Assembly: GCF_040436345.1 (NCBI RefSeq)
Contig: NC_133227.1
Span: forward strand, 22,380,671-22,444,670
Length of the DNA stretch: 64,000 nucleotides
From: Pagrus major
Taxonomy: Eukaryota; Chordata; Actinopteri; Spariformes; Sparidae
Direction: 5' to 3'
Shown: one piece after another, positions 1-13,021 of the stretch
How positions within the stretch are numbered: position 1 is the first letter of the stretch
How the letters are laid out: the number at the start of each line of letters is the position of its first letter
Notes under the pieces: model-generated
What the model was told of the DNA's origin: nothing
Seen by the model: only the letters and a program-made list of their open reading frames with translations
Databases searched by the model: none
Program-made: the position numbers and the translations under genes

Positions 1-151
1 TTTGGAATGCACACCACAAGAAAACAAAATAAATCTAAATATAATCCAGTTAGAGCTACATACAGTATATACATATATATCATACTTTCCGTACAAGGTA
101 AAAGAAAAATAAATTTTACTATCTCCTGTTTTGTGCCTGTTTCCCTCCCAG

Positions 152-3100
152 ACTACAGGTAAGATGGATGAGAACATGTTCGTGGCCGTCACCAGCACCA
201 ATTCAGCCAAGATCCTGAACCTGTACCCTCGTAAGGGTCGGATCGCCGTGGGCTCTGATGCCGACCTGGTCATCTGGGACACAGACTCCATCCGCACCAT
301 CACTGCCAAGACACACAACTCGGTACGTACTGGTCAAATTTCACTTAGATTCAGCACACACAACTAATGGGGTTTCCCTTTCACTCTACTGAGGTGGACA
401 TTTAAAGAAACAATTCAACTTTCAACGACTGAAACTAGATTCTCTTACACCTTTAATCTTACTTGGTTAGATAATGCTGTTGTTGTTACACCAATCTGTA
501 TATTCTGTTGTGCAGAACAACAATATGATTGTCTTAATATAAGAGCTACTTTGAAAAAGAGAGATAAGCGTCTAAATCTGTGTGTGCATGTGTGCAAGAG
601 ACAGTGAGATAAAGAGAGAGAGAGCGAGAGAGAGGTTTACGGAGAGAGAGAGAGAGAGAGAGCACATTTTTGAGCAGCTTCCAGAGAGCTCTCAGTTCCT
701 CCGAACGGAAATGAAGTCTCAGTGGATGTTCGCTACTAATACGACTCGCACTGCACATGCCACATGACCAGCCCTCGATGTAAAGTTGAGCCTCACTAAA
801 TCCAAAAAACCCTCAAATATGGATGATTCAGATGCAACATTCTGTCAGTGATGCAAACATTTTACAAAATGTTCCTGTTTGGACCAATCACAGGGAATCT
901 ATGTGCTGTATAATCAAGAGATATTTCCTTCCTCTGTATCATTTTCACTTGAATGATTCACTCAGAATGTTTTCATGATTGGACGACCATTGTGGGTTCA
1001 AAAGAATTATGCAACAGTAAATACTGATTCTTCAAATTCTTTCATAAACCCCAGAGATTTGGAACATCTGTATACGTTGCTTGTAGGAAAAACAGCTCAT
1101 CTCAGACAGCTTTAGTCAGAATACATTTGATTTCATGGGAAACATCTCAACATGCATTCTGAGTCGGGATAGATGAGAGTAATGTGGTCACCGTTTACTC
1201 CATTGGCCTCCTTTGTAGTCCACTTCTTTGACTCAGATTGCGTTGCAATTTGGGGCCCAGTGATTTAAGGTCCTGATCGTGGATCACAGCCTGAAGACAA
1301 CACAATTGTTATATTTTACAATTTGGAAAAATCTATCGACCTGGCTGCAATTTAAAGGGTAACTCTCAAGTCTTTGAAACCCCAAAACCACACTTTACCA
1401 CAACAAACAAACCGATCGATGCAGCCTTGGACCAGCAACTACCATGTTCTCTAATGTAAAATTACTGTTTTTCTTTAAGGAGTCTGGTGGCTTTGAACAG
1501 AGCAATACACCAGCTTCAAAAAGGATCTTAATCTTTTACAAGAAGGTTTAGCTCCTTAAGGATCCTTTCCATACTGTTGTCTGACACATAGGAAAACTAT
1601 CTGTGCCTGACAGTGGCAAAAACAAGCATTTTTGGTTGACATACTTTGATGGGCTCAGATGCATTCAAAGACTATATTGCAGGCAGACAGCCGAGGCAAT
1701 CCACTGGACAAATTCCCAAACTTTTTGCACCTTTAAGTCAATCCAAAATATTTAAAAGATGTATCAGAGTTATCCTTCAACAACATGAGTAACAGACCAG
1801 CTTTTGTCTGCAAGTACTGCTTTCCTTTTATCCTCAAAGGTCTTTCTAGTTGTGTTACATACGTGATAGAACATTTCCACTGATTTTCTTTATTGACAGT
1901 CTAGACTAGATTTTTCTTGATATGTGATTCAATAACTTTCATTAATAACACTTAATGACTCTGAAACAAGGGAAATGACATTAGAAACACGTGAAACTGT
2001 ATTATCCCCGTGCAGATGTTTTCTGTCCTCCCACTGAGGGTCAAGACAAAGGCCTTACTCACACACATTCTCTCTTACTCACACACATTTTACATAAACT
2101 GTGTGTACAATAGAGCACATCTGGCACATGTGAGTAATGAGCTTTCTGCCATTACACAGATATTAGAGGATCTCAGACAGACCAGTCAGCAGCAGAGGAT
2201 GTGTCCACACAGGAAATGAAGGCTTGTACAGAAGTACAGAGTCAGGAAAGAATTTACAATGTATAAGTATATATAAGTTGTCCCAGGGCTGTAATTATAA
2301 CATATATTGTGGGGGACATATACCCCCCAAATATTCAATCATGCTCAAAATATCTGGCCAAATATATTCATATTAATTTGTATTTTTTTTAAAGACCGCC
2401 ATCAGAAATAATCATCAGCAAATGTAATCATAGTAATAACTAAACTTAACAAAATGCCATTTTTATAGCTACCGGTTCTAGTATTACAGTGTACTGTAGT
2501 TCTGGGTGTGGTTTGTCCAAGTGGTGTTGCCGTACCCCAACAGAAGCTGTTGTAAGACAGAAGTGTGTCTCTATTACAGGGATGGCCAAATCATCATTTA
2601 TGCTGTTTTATTTTTTGTTAGGCTTATGTAGGATCCCTTTTTTTTCTTTATTATCTCAGCATATAACAAGCGACAAATTGTGCAGAGAGTCAGTCAATCA
2701 AAGAAACTTGGGATCCTTCTACAGAAGCACTGAGAGGCATGTGAAACAAAATTAAAAAGTTTATCCTTGCAAAGCATTTTTTCACCTTTTTATGTCATAA
2801 ACACAGGAGAGACAAACATTTAGATTAGACTTACAAAATGCATCACTAGAAAAAAAAAATTCAGTTGCCCCTGTAGCCTTCCGTACAATTTTGCATCTTA
2901 ACAATACAACACAGCACATACTTGCTTTTGGCTTGTCACTTTTGGCCCTATGTATATATGTATTACAAAGTGAAGCTAGTTGGTGGATTTTAGTAGAAAT
3001 TGCCTTCTTAAAGGGCCTAATTGCAGCAGTTTAGCAGGAGAGAAATAACATGACTCTGTCTCCAAATGGAGGAATGGAAAAGAAAGAGAGACCTGGACTA

Positions 3101-6100
3101 ATAATACGCCTTCTCCAAATGTGGAGTACATCCACTGAGGATCCGCGGGTTCTTACATAATGATGTCACCCTTTCATTTCCTGCCGGCCGCCCTTCCAGA
3201 TAAAATAAAACAGAAGAGAGCAGAAGCCTTGAGCACGGCAGCTCCCACTTTCCAATAAATCTACCTTAATGGACAGTCTGACGGCAAGCCAAACAGCAGC
3301 GCCCCTGTTTACCAGCACACTTTGTTAAGGAATGCCTTCCCCAGTAGAGTAAATATGACTTAGACTGTGCTGCATCTTAGTTTGTTATCTGTGAGCCCAC
3401 ATCTGGTCTGGATTGCTTGTTGTTGTCAACGTAAAAAACACTTAGATGCACATAGACAAGAACAGGCAGCAACACACACACTCTTGAGACACACTCGGCT
3501 TAGTGATGACATCATGTTTGGCATGCAGTAGGTCTTAGTTATGTCCTGTTCTGGCCTGAATTTGGACGGCAGCAGAAAACAGGGCCGTGTGCAGAGGAAA
3601 TCAGCAACAATGGAATGAGGGGAGGGGACCATCACAGATCACAAACATGGAGAGAAAAGAAAAGTTGGCACAAGGGGGAACTGGAGGAGGATGAAGAGGG
3701 CGAAAGGTTGAAAAAATGCGAGGGATTACATAAATCAAGCAAGAATGAGTGAAGGGGAGAAAATCAGATATAGAAAGAGGGGTAAATGAATGAAGGAGCG
3801 AACAACTGGAAAGAGAAACGTAAAGAGAGCGAGAGGAAGAGAAAGACAGCAGCTGGATGATGGCAGCTGTTTGTACATGCCAGACAGACAAGTGTAAGGA
3901 ACAAGGTGATGAATGATAAAGAGAAGGAGAGTGTGGGATTAAGTTTATGCCTTTGCTCCTTTTCCCTTCATCCATTCTCCCACAGCTCCCCCTGTTGTTG
4001 TCTTCCTCTCCTCCTACATCTCTTCATCGGCCTTTCAAGAAAGGGTTCAGAGGGGGTTAATTTTGGTTTTCGTCTCCCCTCAGAATTCAATTTGATCGAC
4101 CGATTACGATTTGATTTAATTTTCCAAATCAAAAGCCCCATGACAAATTAATTGAAAACGCCACTCTGTCAATTTGTTTGAACCTCTGCTCATCATTTGT
4201 ACATTGAATTTGTTCCCTTTTGTTCCTCGTTCTGTTAATTTTATCCACCTTACGAACATTTATATGAGTCATGAGATGGCTTTAAAATGTCAGGCTTGTT
4301 TGGCAGGATGCTCTATGGAGGGCTTAACATGATTTGATGTTTTCTGTGGTGCAGTGTAACCGAGAACTGTACTTAGGCAGAAATTTGAGCTACTTGTACT
4401 ATACTAGAGTATTTCCATTTTGTAGAACCTTTTACTCCTACTGCAGTACTTTTTACTCCACCATATTTGCCTGACAGCTTTAGTTACCCGCTGCTTTTCA
4501 GATTACAATTTCCTTCCTTTGTGATAAACTGAAGGATGAAGTGTTCCGTTATGGGTTGAGAAAATACTTCTTTAAAAATCCTCCTGAAAACATTAATCAC
4601 AACATTAAACACTAATCATTTTGTATTTGTGTTTCAGGCTGCTGAGTACAACGTGTTTGAGGGCATGGAGCTGCGTGGAGCCCCACTCGTGGTGATCTGC
4701 CAGGGAAAGATCGTTCTGGAAGATGGAAACCTGCATGTGACCTCCGGTGTGGGGCGCTTCATCCCCTGCACTGGCTTCCCTGACTTTGCCTACAAGCGTG
4801 TTAAAGCCAGGAAGCAGGTAAATACAGGGTTACACAACAATTATTGTGTTTAGGCAGATGTCAAGCTTCCCTTGCAAATTTTTCACTACAAAATGAAGTT
4901 GAACTGCTGAATAGATACAGACAATCCACACAGGAACAGAAGGTTGATGTAAAACACCATCATAGTACCAAAGAAAAAGATGAATAACACAATGGAAGAA
5001 ACAATATTTCTCGCTTAAGATACTCACACTTACCGAGTGACACACTTATTAAGAATAATGTAGGGTGGAAGGTAGTGGTCAAGTTTTTTTTGGATTGTAA
5101 TCCAGGAAGTGTGGGAGTTTGGGCTGAAATAGAAGCTGCAATGGGGGGAGAGAAAGGAGGGTGGAGGCATTGAAGTGGGATGTGGGGGAGATACAGTCAG
5201 TCTGACATCAGCCTCCAAGGTTCAGCCACAGGGCGCTGGCTGCGCTTTTACACTGCAGTGTTAAAGGTCTATGCAGTGAGGGTGGTCGAGGCTTTGTCAT
5301 CATGGTTTCTAAAAAGGATGTAGCAGGTTTTGGATTCGGATAACTTTCCAGAGAGACCTCACACACACAGCAAAGGATTTCCCAAAGATTCCCAAATTAA
5401 CAATTTACTGTAGTCTCACAAGGCCGATCTGATTCTAAAAGCTACTGAGGAAGGTTGGTTCTTTATCTGGAAAGACCTTTACAGTCTCATTAACAGCCAA
5501 ATGTCAACAGGAGACTAAAATATCAATGTAATTACAGTATAAAATCTATAGCTACACACATAATATTCCCAATTATGTCCTTATTAGTACATAATTGCCT
5601 GAAATCACTTCATATCTACAGAGAGAGTCCACTATGTTGCACCACCAAAAGATTAAACCAAAGACAAACCGAACACTGGCTCTAGGGAGGGCCCTTCACG
5701 TTTTAGCGCCATTAGCGTCCACCATAGCGGAGGGTAAGGCGAGGGATGTTCAGTTGGTTGCTGCCTTTAAAGGTCCATAGTGAAGGATTTAATAGCATCT
5801 AGCAGGGAGTTTACAAATTTCACACAACTGAGCACCCCTACACCCACCCTTCCGTGTTTGGTTTGGCCTTTCTGAGCTACCGTAGAAACATGGTGGACTC
5901 TGTGGAAGAGGACCTGCTCCCTCTGTAGATATACAAGTATAAAAGAAATAGTTTCAGGTGATCATGCGCAAATGAAAACACAAGTATGATTAGTATTATT
6001 TCTGCAAGTAGATCCTTCAAAACCCTACACACTGGACCTTTAAGTGTTAAATCAAAATGTTAGTGTTGCTTGTTGTAAAGTACACAAACCTGCATCTTCA

Positions 6101-9100
6101 GAACCACTTAAATAGATTTAATTGTTTGCTGTGAGACACAGCAGCTGTAACCTCGAGAAAAATAATTGAATGTAAACTAATGGAAGACTGCTGAGAAGAT
6201 ATTCATTGCACTCATATTCTTGTTAACCACAAATGCCTCTATGAGCTGGCTGTACCTCATCAGAAAAACAAAAACAAAACAAAACAAATCAAAGAGGATA
6301 TACTCCTGTCTCCTCCAATCTATAAAGAGATGAGCACATTTAAGCTTTTTGATTTATAACAAACTCGTAGCAGACCCTGCTTTCTGCTCTCTTGCCGTCT
6401 TACTCGTGGGCCAAAAATCTCGTTGTCCAACCATTTCCTAATTTGCAGCTGGCTGGCGATGAGAAAATGGAGCTGTAGTAACAGTGTGCTGTTTATCTTG
6501 GTAGCAGTCGCTGTTATGCTTTCTTCATTCACAGATGTCTCTTTTTAACTCTTCCAAGATTCCACTGAGTCACGCCACTGACAGACACACAGACAGACAG
6601 ACAGACAATGGCTTCTTCACTACGAGCATAAAGTTTCAACTCGCTTTGAAAACATACAAACATTCGATGATTTCTGCTCCAATCTGCTTACTTCTGTTTG
6701 TGTGTCTGTGATTGTGTAAATCTGAAACTGGTTCTTGGCAGGAAAATACGTCTCTGGAAAATGCATATGTAATTCAGACACCAACAGTTGCACAAACAAC
6801 CGTATAATGCTTAACAGGTGTGGAGCTGGTTACATTTATTTCTCTCTCCACCACCTCTGTCTCCATCCTTTCTTCTGCTTCTTTGTCCTGTAGCTGGCCG
6901 TCCTGAGGGCAGTACCCAGAGGAATGTACGACGGCCCGGTGTCTGAATTCTCCATGTCCCGTGGCGGTACCCCCTCGGCCTCGGCACGTACCTCTCCCAC
7001 CAAACAGCCCGTCAGAAACCTGCACCAGTCTGGATTTAGTCTAGCAGGTAACCCTGCACCCTGCGGTGAGCCCAGCTTCTTATTAAACCCCCACCCTTCT
7101 ATCACCCAGTCCTTCGTTTCATCTGTTTTCGGTCTGTATGTAGAAACATCAAAGTATTATGCATGTGCATTAGTCGATCTACACGCCCCAGCCCTTTCAT
7201 CTCAACACTTGATGCTGTGAAGGACAACAGTCATGTGATTTTTTAGCATGTTGTTGCTTCATGAATGATGCATTCACAGCCCATGGCATTAAGCATCAGG
7301 CCTGTGAAGAGTAATCCAATAATCTCTCATCATCCTGTTTCATACTTGATGATGTGCGCAGTATGGCAATCATTTATCTGCAGTATATCACGCTCCTTCA
7401 TAAAAGGGTTTACACACAGTTTATGTAATATTCTGTCTATTTATGCATGTCATTAAGTTGGCTGACTTTGCTCATTTGAGTTTTAATAAGCCACACTTTG
7501 AACAACATTAAGTTAAAGTTGTCTGTTGTTCAGCTTTTGCTTTTAGTGTGGTCTGACATGAAAATGACCCCAAATTAAAACCATACAAACTGTACTTTTG
7601 AGCCATACTCATGATGTGAACTTTTACATTTTTGTAGATGAATCAGCATTCAAGACTTTTTAAGGCCTTTTGTGTATTCCAGTATTGTGCATTTGACTGA
7701 GCAAATGGTGCTTTCTCTTATCCTGCTCTCCTGCATGTGTTTTATACATGGATGCGGAAACTAGGGCTGCTGAGGGGGGCCTAAAATGAGGCATAATAAA
7801 AACCATCAATAGCTAAAAAAATACAGAGATTACTTTACTTGCCTTAATCAGATGACGGAGTCACATTTCACTCAAACATAAGAAGAGTACAGACAGTTGA
7901 CTGACAAGACGATGCCGGAGGATTTGTCGTAGCAGTGAAAAGAAAAATTGCCTATTTGGCATTATTTTGGATTCTGGAGGTATGCGGCCTGCCGCCTGCA
8001 GCTCTTCATCAAACAGCTCCTTCTTGCTCCATAGACTAAATAAAATTACTCCCTCACATATTTGAAATTGATCTGCTGCCAACGAATGCAGAAATTGACC
8101 ATTGTTTTGCCCTGTAGACGCATTTTTGATGAACGATAGCGGTAAGTGCTAAGTACAAAGCATTTCCTGTGACTAACCTACTTCAGAATAAAAGTCAGCT
8201 CGTGTTTCAACAGTTAAATTCTGGTAAAAAGCTGGTGTAGCGGGTTTTACCAGTGTTGTCACAGTCATGTAGATCATGAAAGTTGCTCTTCAGTTCCGTG
8301 GTTTATCAATCAAGTGTATAAACTACACAGCCGACTGGAGTCTCTGTTAACAGTGACAAACAGTCTCCTCTACGAAACATCTGTATCCTCATTAAACTAT
8401 GAGGCTGTTTGTCCCTGGCATCAACAAGCGTCTTTGGCCTGTCAGTTCACACCTGGCACTAGGCGTCTGGACACGCAACTCGGGTGACCACTTGTGATCG
8501 GATCTCACTTCCCCGCTTTATATGCAAATAAACCTCGCTGGGACAAACTAACACGATGCCTTTTACACAAAGAAAGAAAGCACTTAATGTGTAACACATG
8601 CCAATTTCACAAGAAGGCCAAAATAGTTAAGGATTTGTCATAGATAGCCTTTCAAAATGTTTATAAAATTTCTCCCGATGAGAATTATTAAAATTGAGCA
8701 ATTTGATAAGGGAGTCTGGGAACTTCTCTCTCCCTCGTCATCTCCTTGCTGTCGTTGACTGTAGTTTATGTGACTGTTGACGTTGGTGTTTTAGTTTGTT
8801 CCCTGCTGTTGTGCAAAACATTCTCAAATTGTTGTAAATTGTTGTTAATAACTGTTAGATATAAGTTTTTCTGCTCATTCTAATTGATATGAAAAAAACA
8901 TGAATGTAACGCACCGTTTACAATGACGTCATTATTTAGACCGACCCCTCAGCACCCCAAACTTCCTGCATCCAATAAATATAAAAGTATATATGAAACA
9001 TTTATTTTGCACCCGTCAACTTAATCTTGCTAGCTACTGACTCATGTCTAAAATGTGACACGGGACACTGTGACCTCTAACTGCAACCTCTCTAACATTT

Positions 9101-11323
9101 ATTTCCACCATTGCACTTGTAAGTCACGCTAGATATGAATATTGGCTCATTGCCTAAACCGTACAGCATGCAAGATTTCAGTGCAGGCATCTGGACACGG
9201 TCTATTAAGAAAGCCTATCTAATGTGAGAGATCACAACGCCCTGTATTCACATTTAACATCTGTTCCATTATGCTGAGCTGCTGAGTGACACCCTGATTG
9301 TGCTCATATGTAAGGTCAGCATTGGATTATCTCAGATTTAGAAAAACCAATGTGAGAAATTGTTTTTGTCAGGAGACCAAACGGCGAAACTTTGCACATG
9401 TGGTAAAATAATGAACAAGATCAGTCAGTGTTTCCACTGTTTTATAATCAAACAGAGCAACCGTAGCTGTAACTATAGCTACCAGTCATTCTGCCCTCCC
9501 TGACAGACTAAATGTGACCATGTGTGTGTGTGACCTTATATCAGGAATAGCTACCCTGTCTAACTCAGCATGGTGTTGGCTGTCTTTGTGATTGCATGTT
9601 GTATTTTGTCACGGTGGTTAACTCAGAAAAGTGTTGAACAACTTATCTTTACAAGCGCAGCTGATGTGCGATACCTCATCGATGAAAAAAGAAGCTGACC
9701 TCCGCTGGAAAGAATTTCCATATTTGAGAACATGACTTTAGAGGGAGTGAGGCTACTCCTTGTTTCCCAGGCTTTGTAATGGCTATGTGTGTGTTTAAGA
9801 GTGTGAGTATTCTTGTGTGAGTCACTCTCTTATCTATTTTAGTTTTTCCACGGTCGCCACCTGCAGAGTTAATTTACTCGTCTGGAAGGAGATGCGAAGG
9901 ATTGTTTGCTTAGAAACAGTGCATCATGCTCTGACATCATCTGACTTTCCATTTATATATTCAGTGATAATGTGTTGCAGCCCTGGCTCATCCTTGGGAA
10001 ATGCTTTATGTCAAACTGTAGGCGCTTTTGTTAACGTTTTGGCAGCGCTCAAGCAGCAAACGGTCGGCTGAAATTTGCCCTCCCCTGTCATCTCAGTGAC
10101 ACATACTGTAAATCACAGGCAATAATGATGTGTCTTGAAAAACCTCTAGTGCCTGGAGAGTAATAATGTGTGCGCATGACAACAAGAATTTGTGTGCTAT
10201 GACGGCATAAAAGCTATTCTGAGCGGAGTAAGTTTGGGAAGATTGACAAATGATGCTAGTTTCCAGAGGAGAGTGAAAGGAGTAAATCTTTAGTGTCCGT
10301 GTAGGTCTACAGGTCCGTTAAGGTGGATCCTTCTTATTGTGCTATTTGAAACATTTCATATCATTTTAAATAATACCATTACAGCTGAGGACATTGTTTT
10401 TTTCTTTGTGATAATTTCTCAGAGCAACATCAATGGAGCCAGACAGATACTTGATTTTTGGAGCCAATGCAAATATCAGGGAGTGAAAACTTCCAATATC
10501 GATATATTGGCCGAACCATATGTAACCAAGGCAGGATATTTTACAGTTAAACCAGTGCTTTAATTGGGCTGGTACAGTTTGCTCTTTGGCGTACTGTGAC
10601 TTTTTCTTACTCCTTTTTGCTGTCTCAGCATATCATGCCAGGGAAGTGTGAAAACCTCTTCCCCGCGGATCATCACACAAGTCTACAGTCCTCTTGACTT
10701 AATTGTTGCAGAAGAAAACGACATCCTTCTCATCCAGGAACACATAAAAGGATACATGTTATAAATTTATAAGGTGTAATGATCAACTCTGTGTGTAGGA
10801 CAAATAAACAAAGAGCGGAGGAGCAGGATTGTGCAGTGCGGAGAAAGCGTAGTAATTTAATAATCATGAATTACCCCAGACATCTTTTTCTGCAAAATAA
10901 TCTTTTAAAAGTACGGTATCATATCGGTGCATATTAGACAACATATAGGTTGATACTGATTTATCTGTGATTGGCCAAAATCAGCCAATAATATCGACTT
11001 AACGATATATCGGTCGGGCTTTTAACATGAATACAAACTACAGTCTTTTAAATGTCTCTCTTTTTTCAAAAGCTTAGCTTTTGAATTTTGAAATTGTAGC
11101 TATACATTTTAAAAAACATTTGACATTTGACAACAACATCAAAACATTCAATTCACTCTTTTCTTCTTCCCCTTCATCCTTATGTGCTCTTTTAACATGT
11201 AACTCACTCCACCTTTCTCTCTCTGCAGGTCCCCCCACCCCAGATGACATCCCCATCAGGCCCGCTGGCCGGCGTATCGTAGTGCCCCCCGGTGGCCGTT
11301 CCAACATCACATCCCTCAGTTAA
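152..11323 (+). CDS. dpysl3: Dihydropyrimidinase-like 3 (CRMP4), 3' part only (last four coding exons)
   Basis: Coding exons 152-322, 4638-4817, 6894-7047 and 11229-11323 join in phase to 199 residues ending in TAA; the 5' exons lie outside the window. CRMPs are cytosolic, catalytically dead relatives of dihydropyrimidinase that form tetramers and regulate microtubules and actin in growing neurites. The first two exons encode the end of the amidohydrolase-like barrel ([15 protein letters not shown], then [18 protein letters not shown]). The last two encode the disordered tail, with GGTP and TSPTK proline-directed sites where GSK3/Cdk5-type phosphorylation occurs in the family, then [12 protein letters not shown] and the terminal [37 protein letters not shown] and [12 protein letters not shown] fit DPYSL3 better than DPYSL2, CRMP1 or DPYSL4 from what I recall of those proteins. 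The tail stretch [14 protein letters not shown] differs from mammalian CRMP4. Paralogue choice is likely rather than certain. Confidence 0.9.
323..4637 (+). other. dpysl3 intron: simple repeats, a dispersed repeat and a candidate enhancer
   Basis: The intron has a GT donor (gtacgt) at 323 and an AG acceptor at 4636-4637. It contains a GA-rich microsatellite near 612-661, a purine-rich run at about 3650-3900, an AT-rich block at 4080-4260 with homeodomain-like words, and at about 4351-4530 a copy of a dispersed repeat carrying the words 'gtacttttactcc'. I see no exon with convincing coding content; the minus-strand open frame at 3601-3975 is low complexity. Confidence 0.6.
612..661. repeat. 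GA-rich microsatellite
   Basis: A run of GA dinucleotides interrupted by GC and TTTAC. It creates spurious Arg/Glu-rich and Leu/Ser-rich open frames on the two strands. Confidence 0.9.
5590..6045. mobile_element. Two back-to-back copies of a fish MITE in a dpysl3 intron
   Basis: The right copy, about 5766-6045, starts with 'ttaaaggtccatagtg' and ends with 'cacactggacctttaa', a pair of imperfect terminal inverted repeats. It contains 'tagaaacatggtgga' and 'gtggaagaggacctgctccc'. The left part, about 5590-5765, is the same family in the opposite orientation ('cactggctctagggaggg', 'gttcagttggttgctgc') and is truncated at both ends. From memory this resembles a very abundant non-autonomous DNA transposon of percomorph fish. 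It is non-coding, and it lies in the intron at 4818-6893. Confidence 0.75.
6583..6607. repeat. (CAGA)n microsatellite
   Basis: Short tandem run of CAGA/GACA tetranucleotides in a dpysl3 intron. Confidence 0.85.
7048..11228 (+). other. dpysl3 last intron
   Basis: Donor gtaacc at 7048, acceptor at 11227-11228 after a pyrimidine tract. The intron is mostly unique AT-rich sequence. The 3' part (about 10440-11020) is a diverged copy of a repeat with 'ccaatatcgatatattggcc' near one end and 'cgatatatcggtcgggct' at the other. The same family appears at 41268-41650 in the tbl2 intron. I see no exon or RNA gene. Confidence 0.6.
10440..11020. mobile_element. Dispersed 'ccgatat' repeat, copy 1
   Basis: The block 'gatttttggagccaatgcaa...atatcagggagtgaaaa...' matches the start of the copy at 41290 ('gatttttggggccaatgccg'). 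The far end 'gatatatcggtcgggct' matches 'aatatatcggtcaggccc' at the end of that copy. The middle is longer here, so either copy may carry an insertion or deletion. No coding capacity. Confidence 0.65.
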
Positions 11324-11381
11324 ACAGCAGGAGGACGAGGGGACGCATCCACGAAAGGAGAGCAGCCAGAGTGCAGGATTG

Positions 11382-11428
11382 AGGGGGGGAGGGAGAGAGG
11401 GAGGGGAAGGGGAAGGGAGGGAGGAGGA
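11382..11428 (+). promoter_or_regulatory. G-rich tract in the dpysl3 3'UTR with G-quadruplex potential
   Basis: Seven or more runs of three to seven G are separated by one to five bases, starting about 58 bases after the stop codon. The G-rich strand is the transcribed-sense strand, so the mRNA itself would carry the motif. Confidence 0.6.
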
Positions 11429-12781
11429 GATGCATAGGACCATAATTAGTTAAAAGTTAAAAAGAGCAAAACACTGAATCCTCATGCCTTACCTGTCACA
11501 ATGCTACCTTGCTCAGATGAGAACTGTATCCCTTTTCCTTTCCTACAAAAGAAAAAAAACACCACCAAAGCACAATACACATTAGTCGTCTTAGCCTCAC
11601 TCCTTCTCAGTATGTAATACACCACAAATACAGTGAAAAACTCGTTCACCTGGTGCTTTGGTTAAGGGAAATAAAACTGCATATCACCACTTTCAACCGA
11701 GAAATAAAACTATGCTTCTAAAGGAAAAGAGATACGGCTTTGCTCAGAATGATGCTATGGTTCTTTCATCCTGTTCGGCTTTCAATGTCACCCCGTTTTC
11801 AGTAGCCTGCTTTATAACACTAGATCCCACATTAGCCATGTAATATCATGCAGTACCATTGGTTAGCTCTAGGTGGCATTGTATGTACGGTAAATGTAAT
11901 GTAGCTTTGTGAATGATGTTGTTGCAGCCTGTTTGGGTTCACTGGACCAAGTAAAATGTATTTATCAAACCTCAGAGAGGGGAGCGCCGTCGGACGTGGA
12001 GCTGCATGGACCACACTAACACGGGTGACGTGATCCACGATCCTCTGGCCTCCCTCCTCTGAGCTGCTTGATAAATATCATCCCCATGATGTACTGACCG
12101 CATAATTATTGGTGTTAAAAAAAAGGAAGATAGACGCATCTGCTTTAGAAAAAGAGTTTGTGAAGAAAAAAAATACATATTTGAAAGGGTTTTTTACTAT
12201 TCTTTATCCCCAAAAAGGTTTCTGTCAGTTTTTTTAGTTCCTGCACTCAATCATAGCTCTTTAAGAAATGAACATTGTAAGAATCCGTCCTTTGCATTTG
12301 CTTCTAGCTTATTGCCTGCTCCTGTCATCCTGAAGTCATCTTGTTGAGAAGGAGGAAAAAAACACACATAAAAACTTGTTCACAAGAAGCACGATTAAAC
12401 TGTCCCTTGTAGCTCAACCGTAACTAGCTTTGCAATTGAGGGCAAAGATAAATAAAAAAAAAACATAAAAACAGATGCAATGAAATGAATAAGTAACAAC
12501 AACCTGCTTTCAGATAACAGTACTTCACTTCTGGCTTTTTACTTTTTCATTGCTGACAAACTGAGCTCTCACTTTAAGGACGAGAAGATCGAACGCAGTC
12601 CTCTGACCAATAAATCAACATCAGCCTAAAAATAACAGTTGGTCCAATTCAGTGAAACACTCTGGATCTGATTGTGTTGGAGGTCTTTAGAGCTCTTTTT
12701 TTTACGTCTCTGCTGTTTTCTGACGAGGCAGGGGGTTTTGGTGCAGTAAGGGAAGCTTTTATTTCGTCGCTGTCCCACTGT

Positions 12782-12830
12782 GGGGGGAGGGAGGGAGCGA
12801 GGGAGGGAGGGAGGGAAGGAAGGAAGGAGA
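12782..12830 (+). repeat. (GGGA)n/(GGAA)n tract, second G-rich run in the 3'UTR
   Basis: Tandem GGGA units grade into GGAA units on the sense strand; the first two thirds satisfy a simple four-run G-quadruplex pattern. Confidence 0.8.
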
Positions 12831-13021
12831 TGGCGATTTTTATTTGGCAGTGGTGTGGCAGACTCTGATGAGGCAGGCACAAGTGGTGGTTTGTTGTATT
12901 TATGTTAGTTTGACGACCTTTGTTATTGTTTTTATGTTATTTCTTTTTTACTGTTGTATCAAAAACCCAGAGATGGCAGGTCAAAAATAAGGTGTGTTGT
13001 GGAGGTATGATTTGTTTCCTG

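Noticed and set aside
3601-3975. 124-codon minus-strand open frame
   Set aside because: Low complexity Ser/Leu/Pro-rich translation of a purine-rich intron stretch; no splice context or family resemblance.
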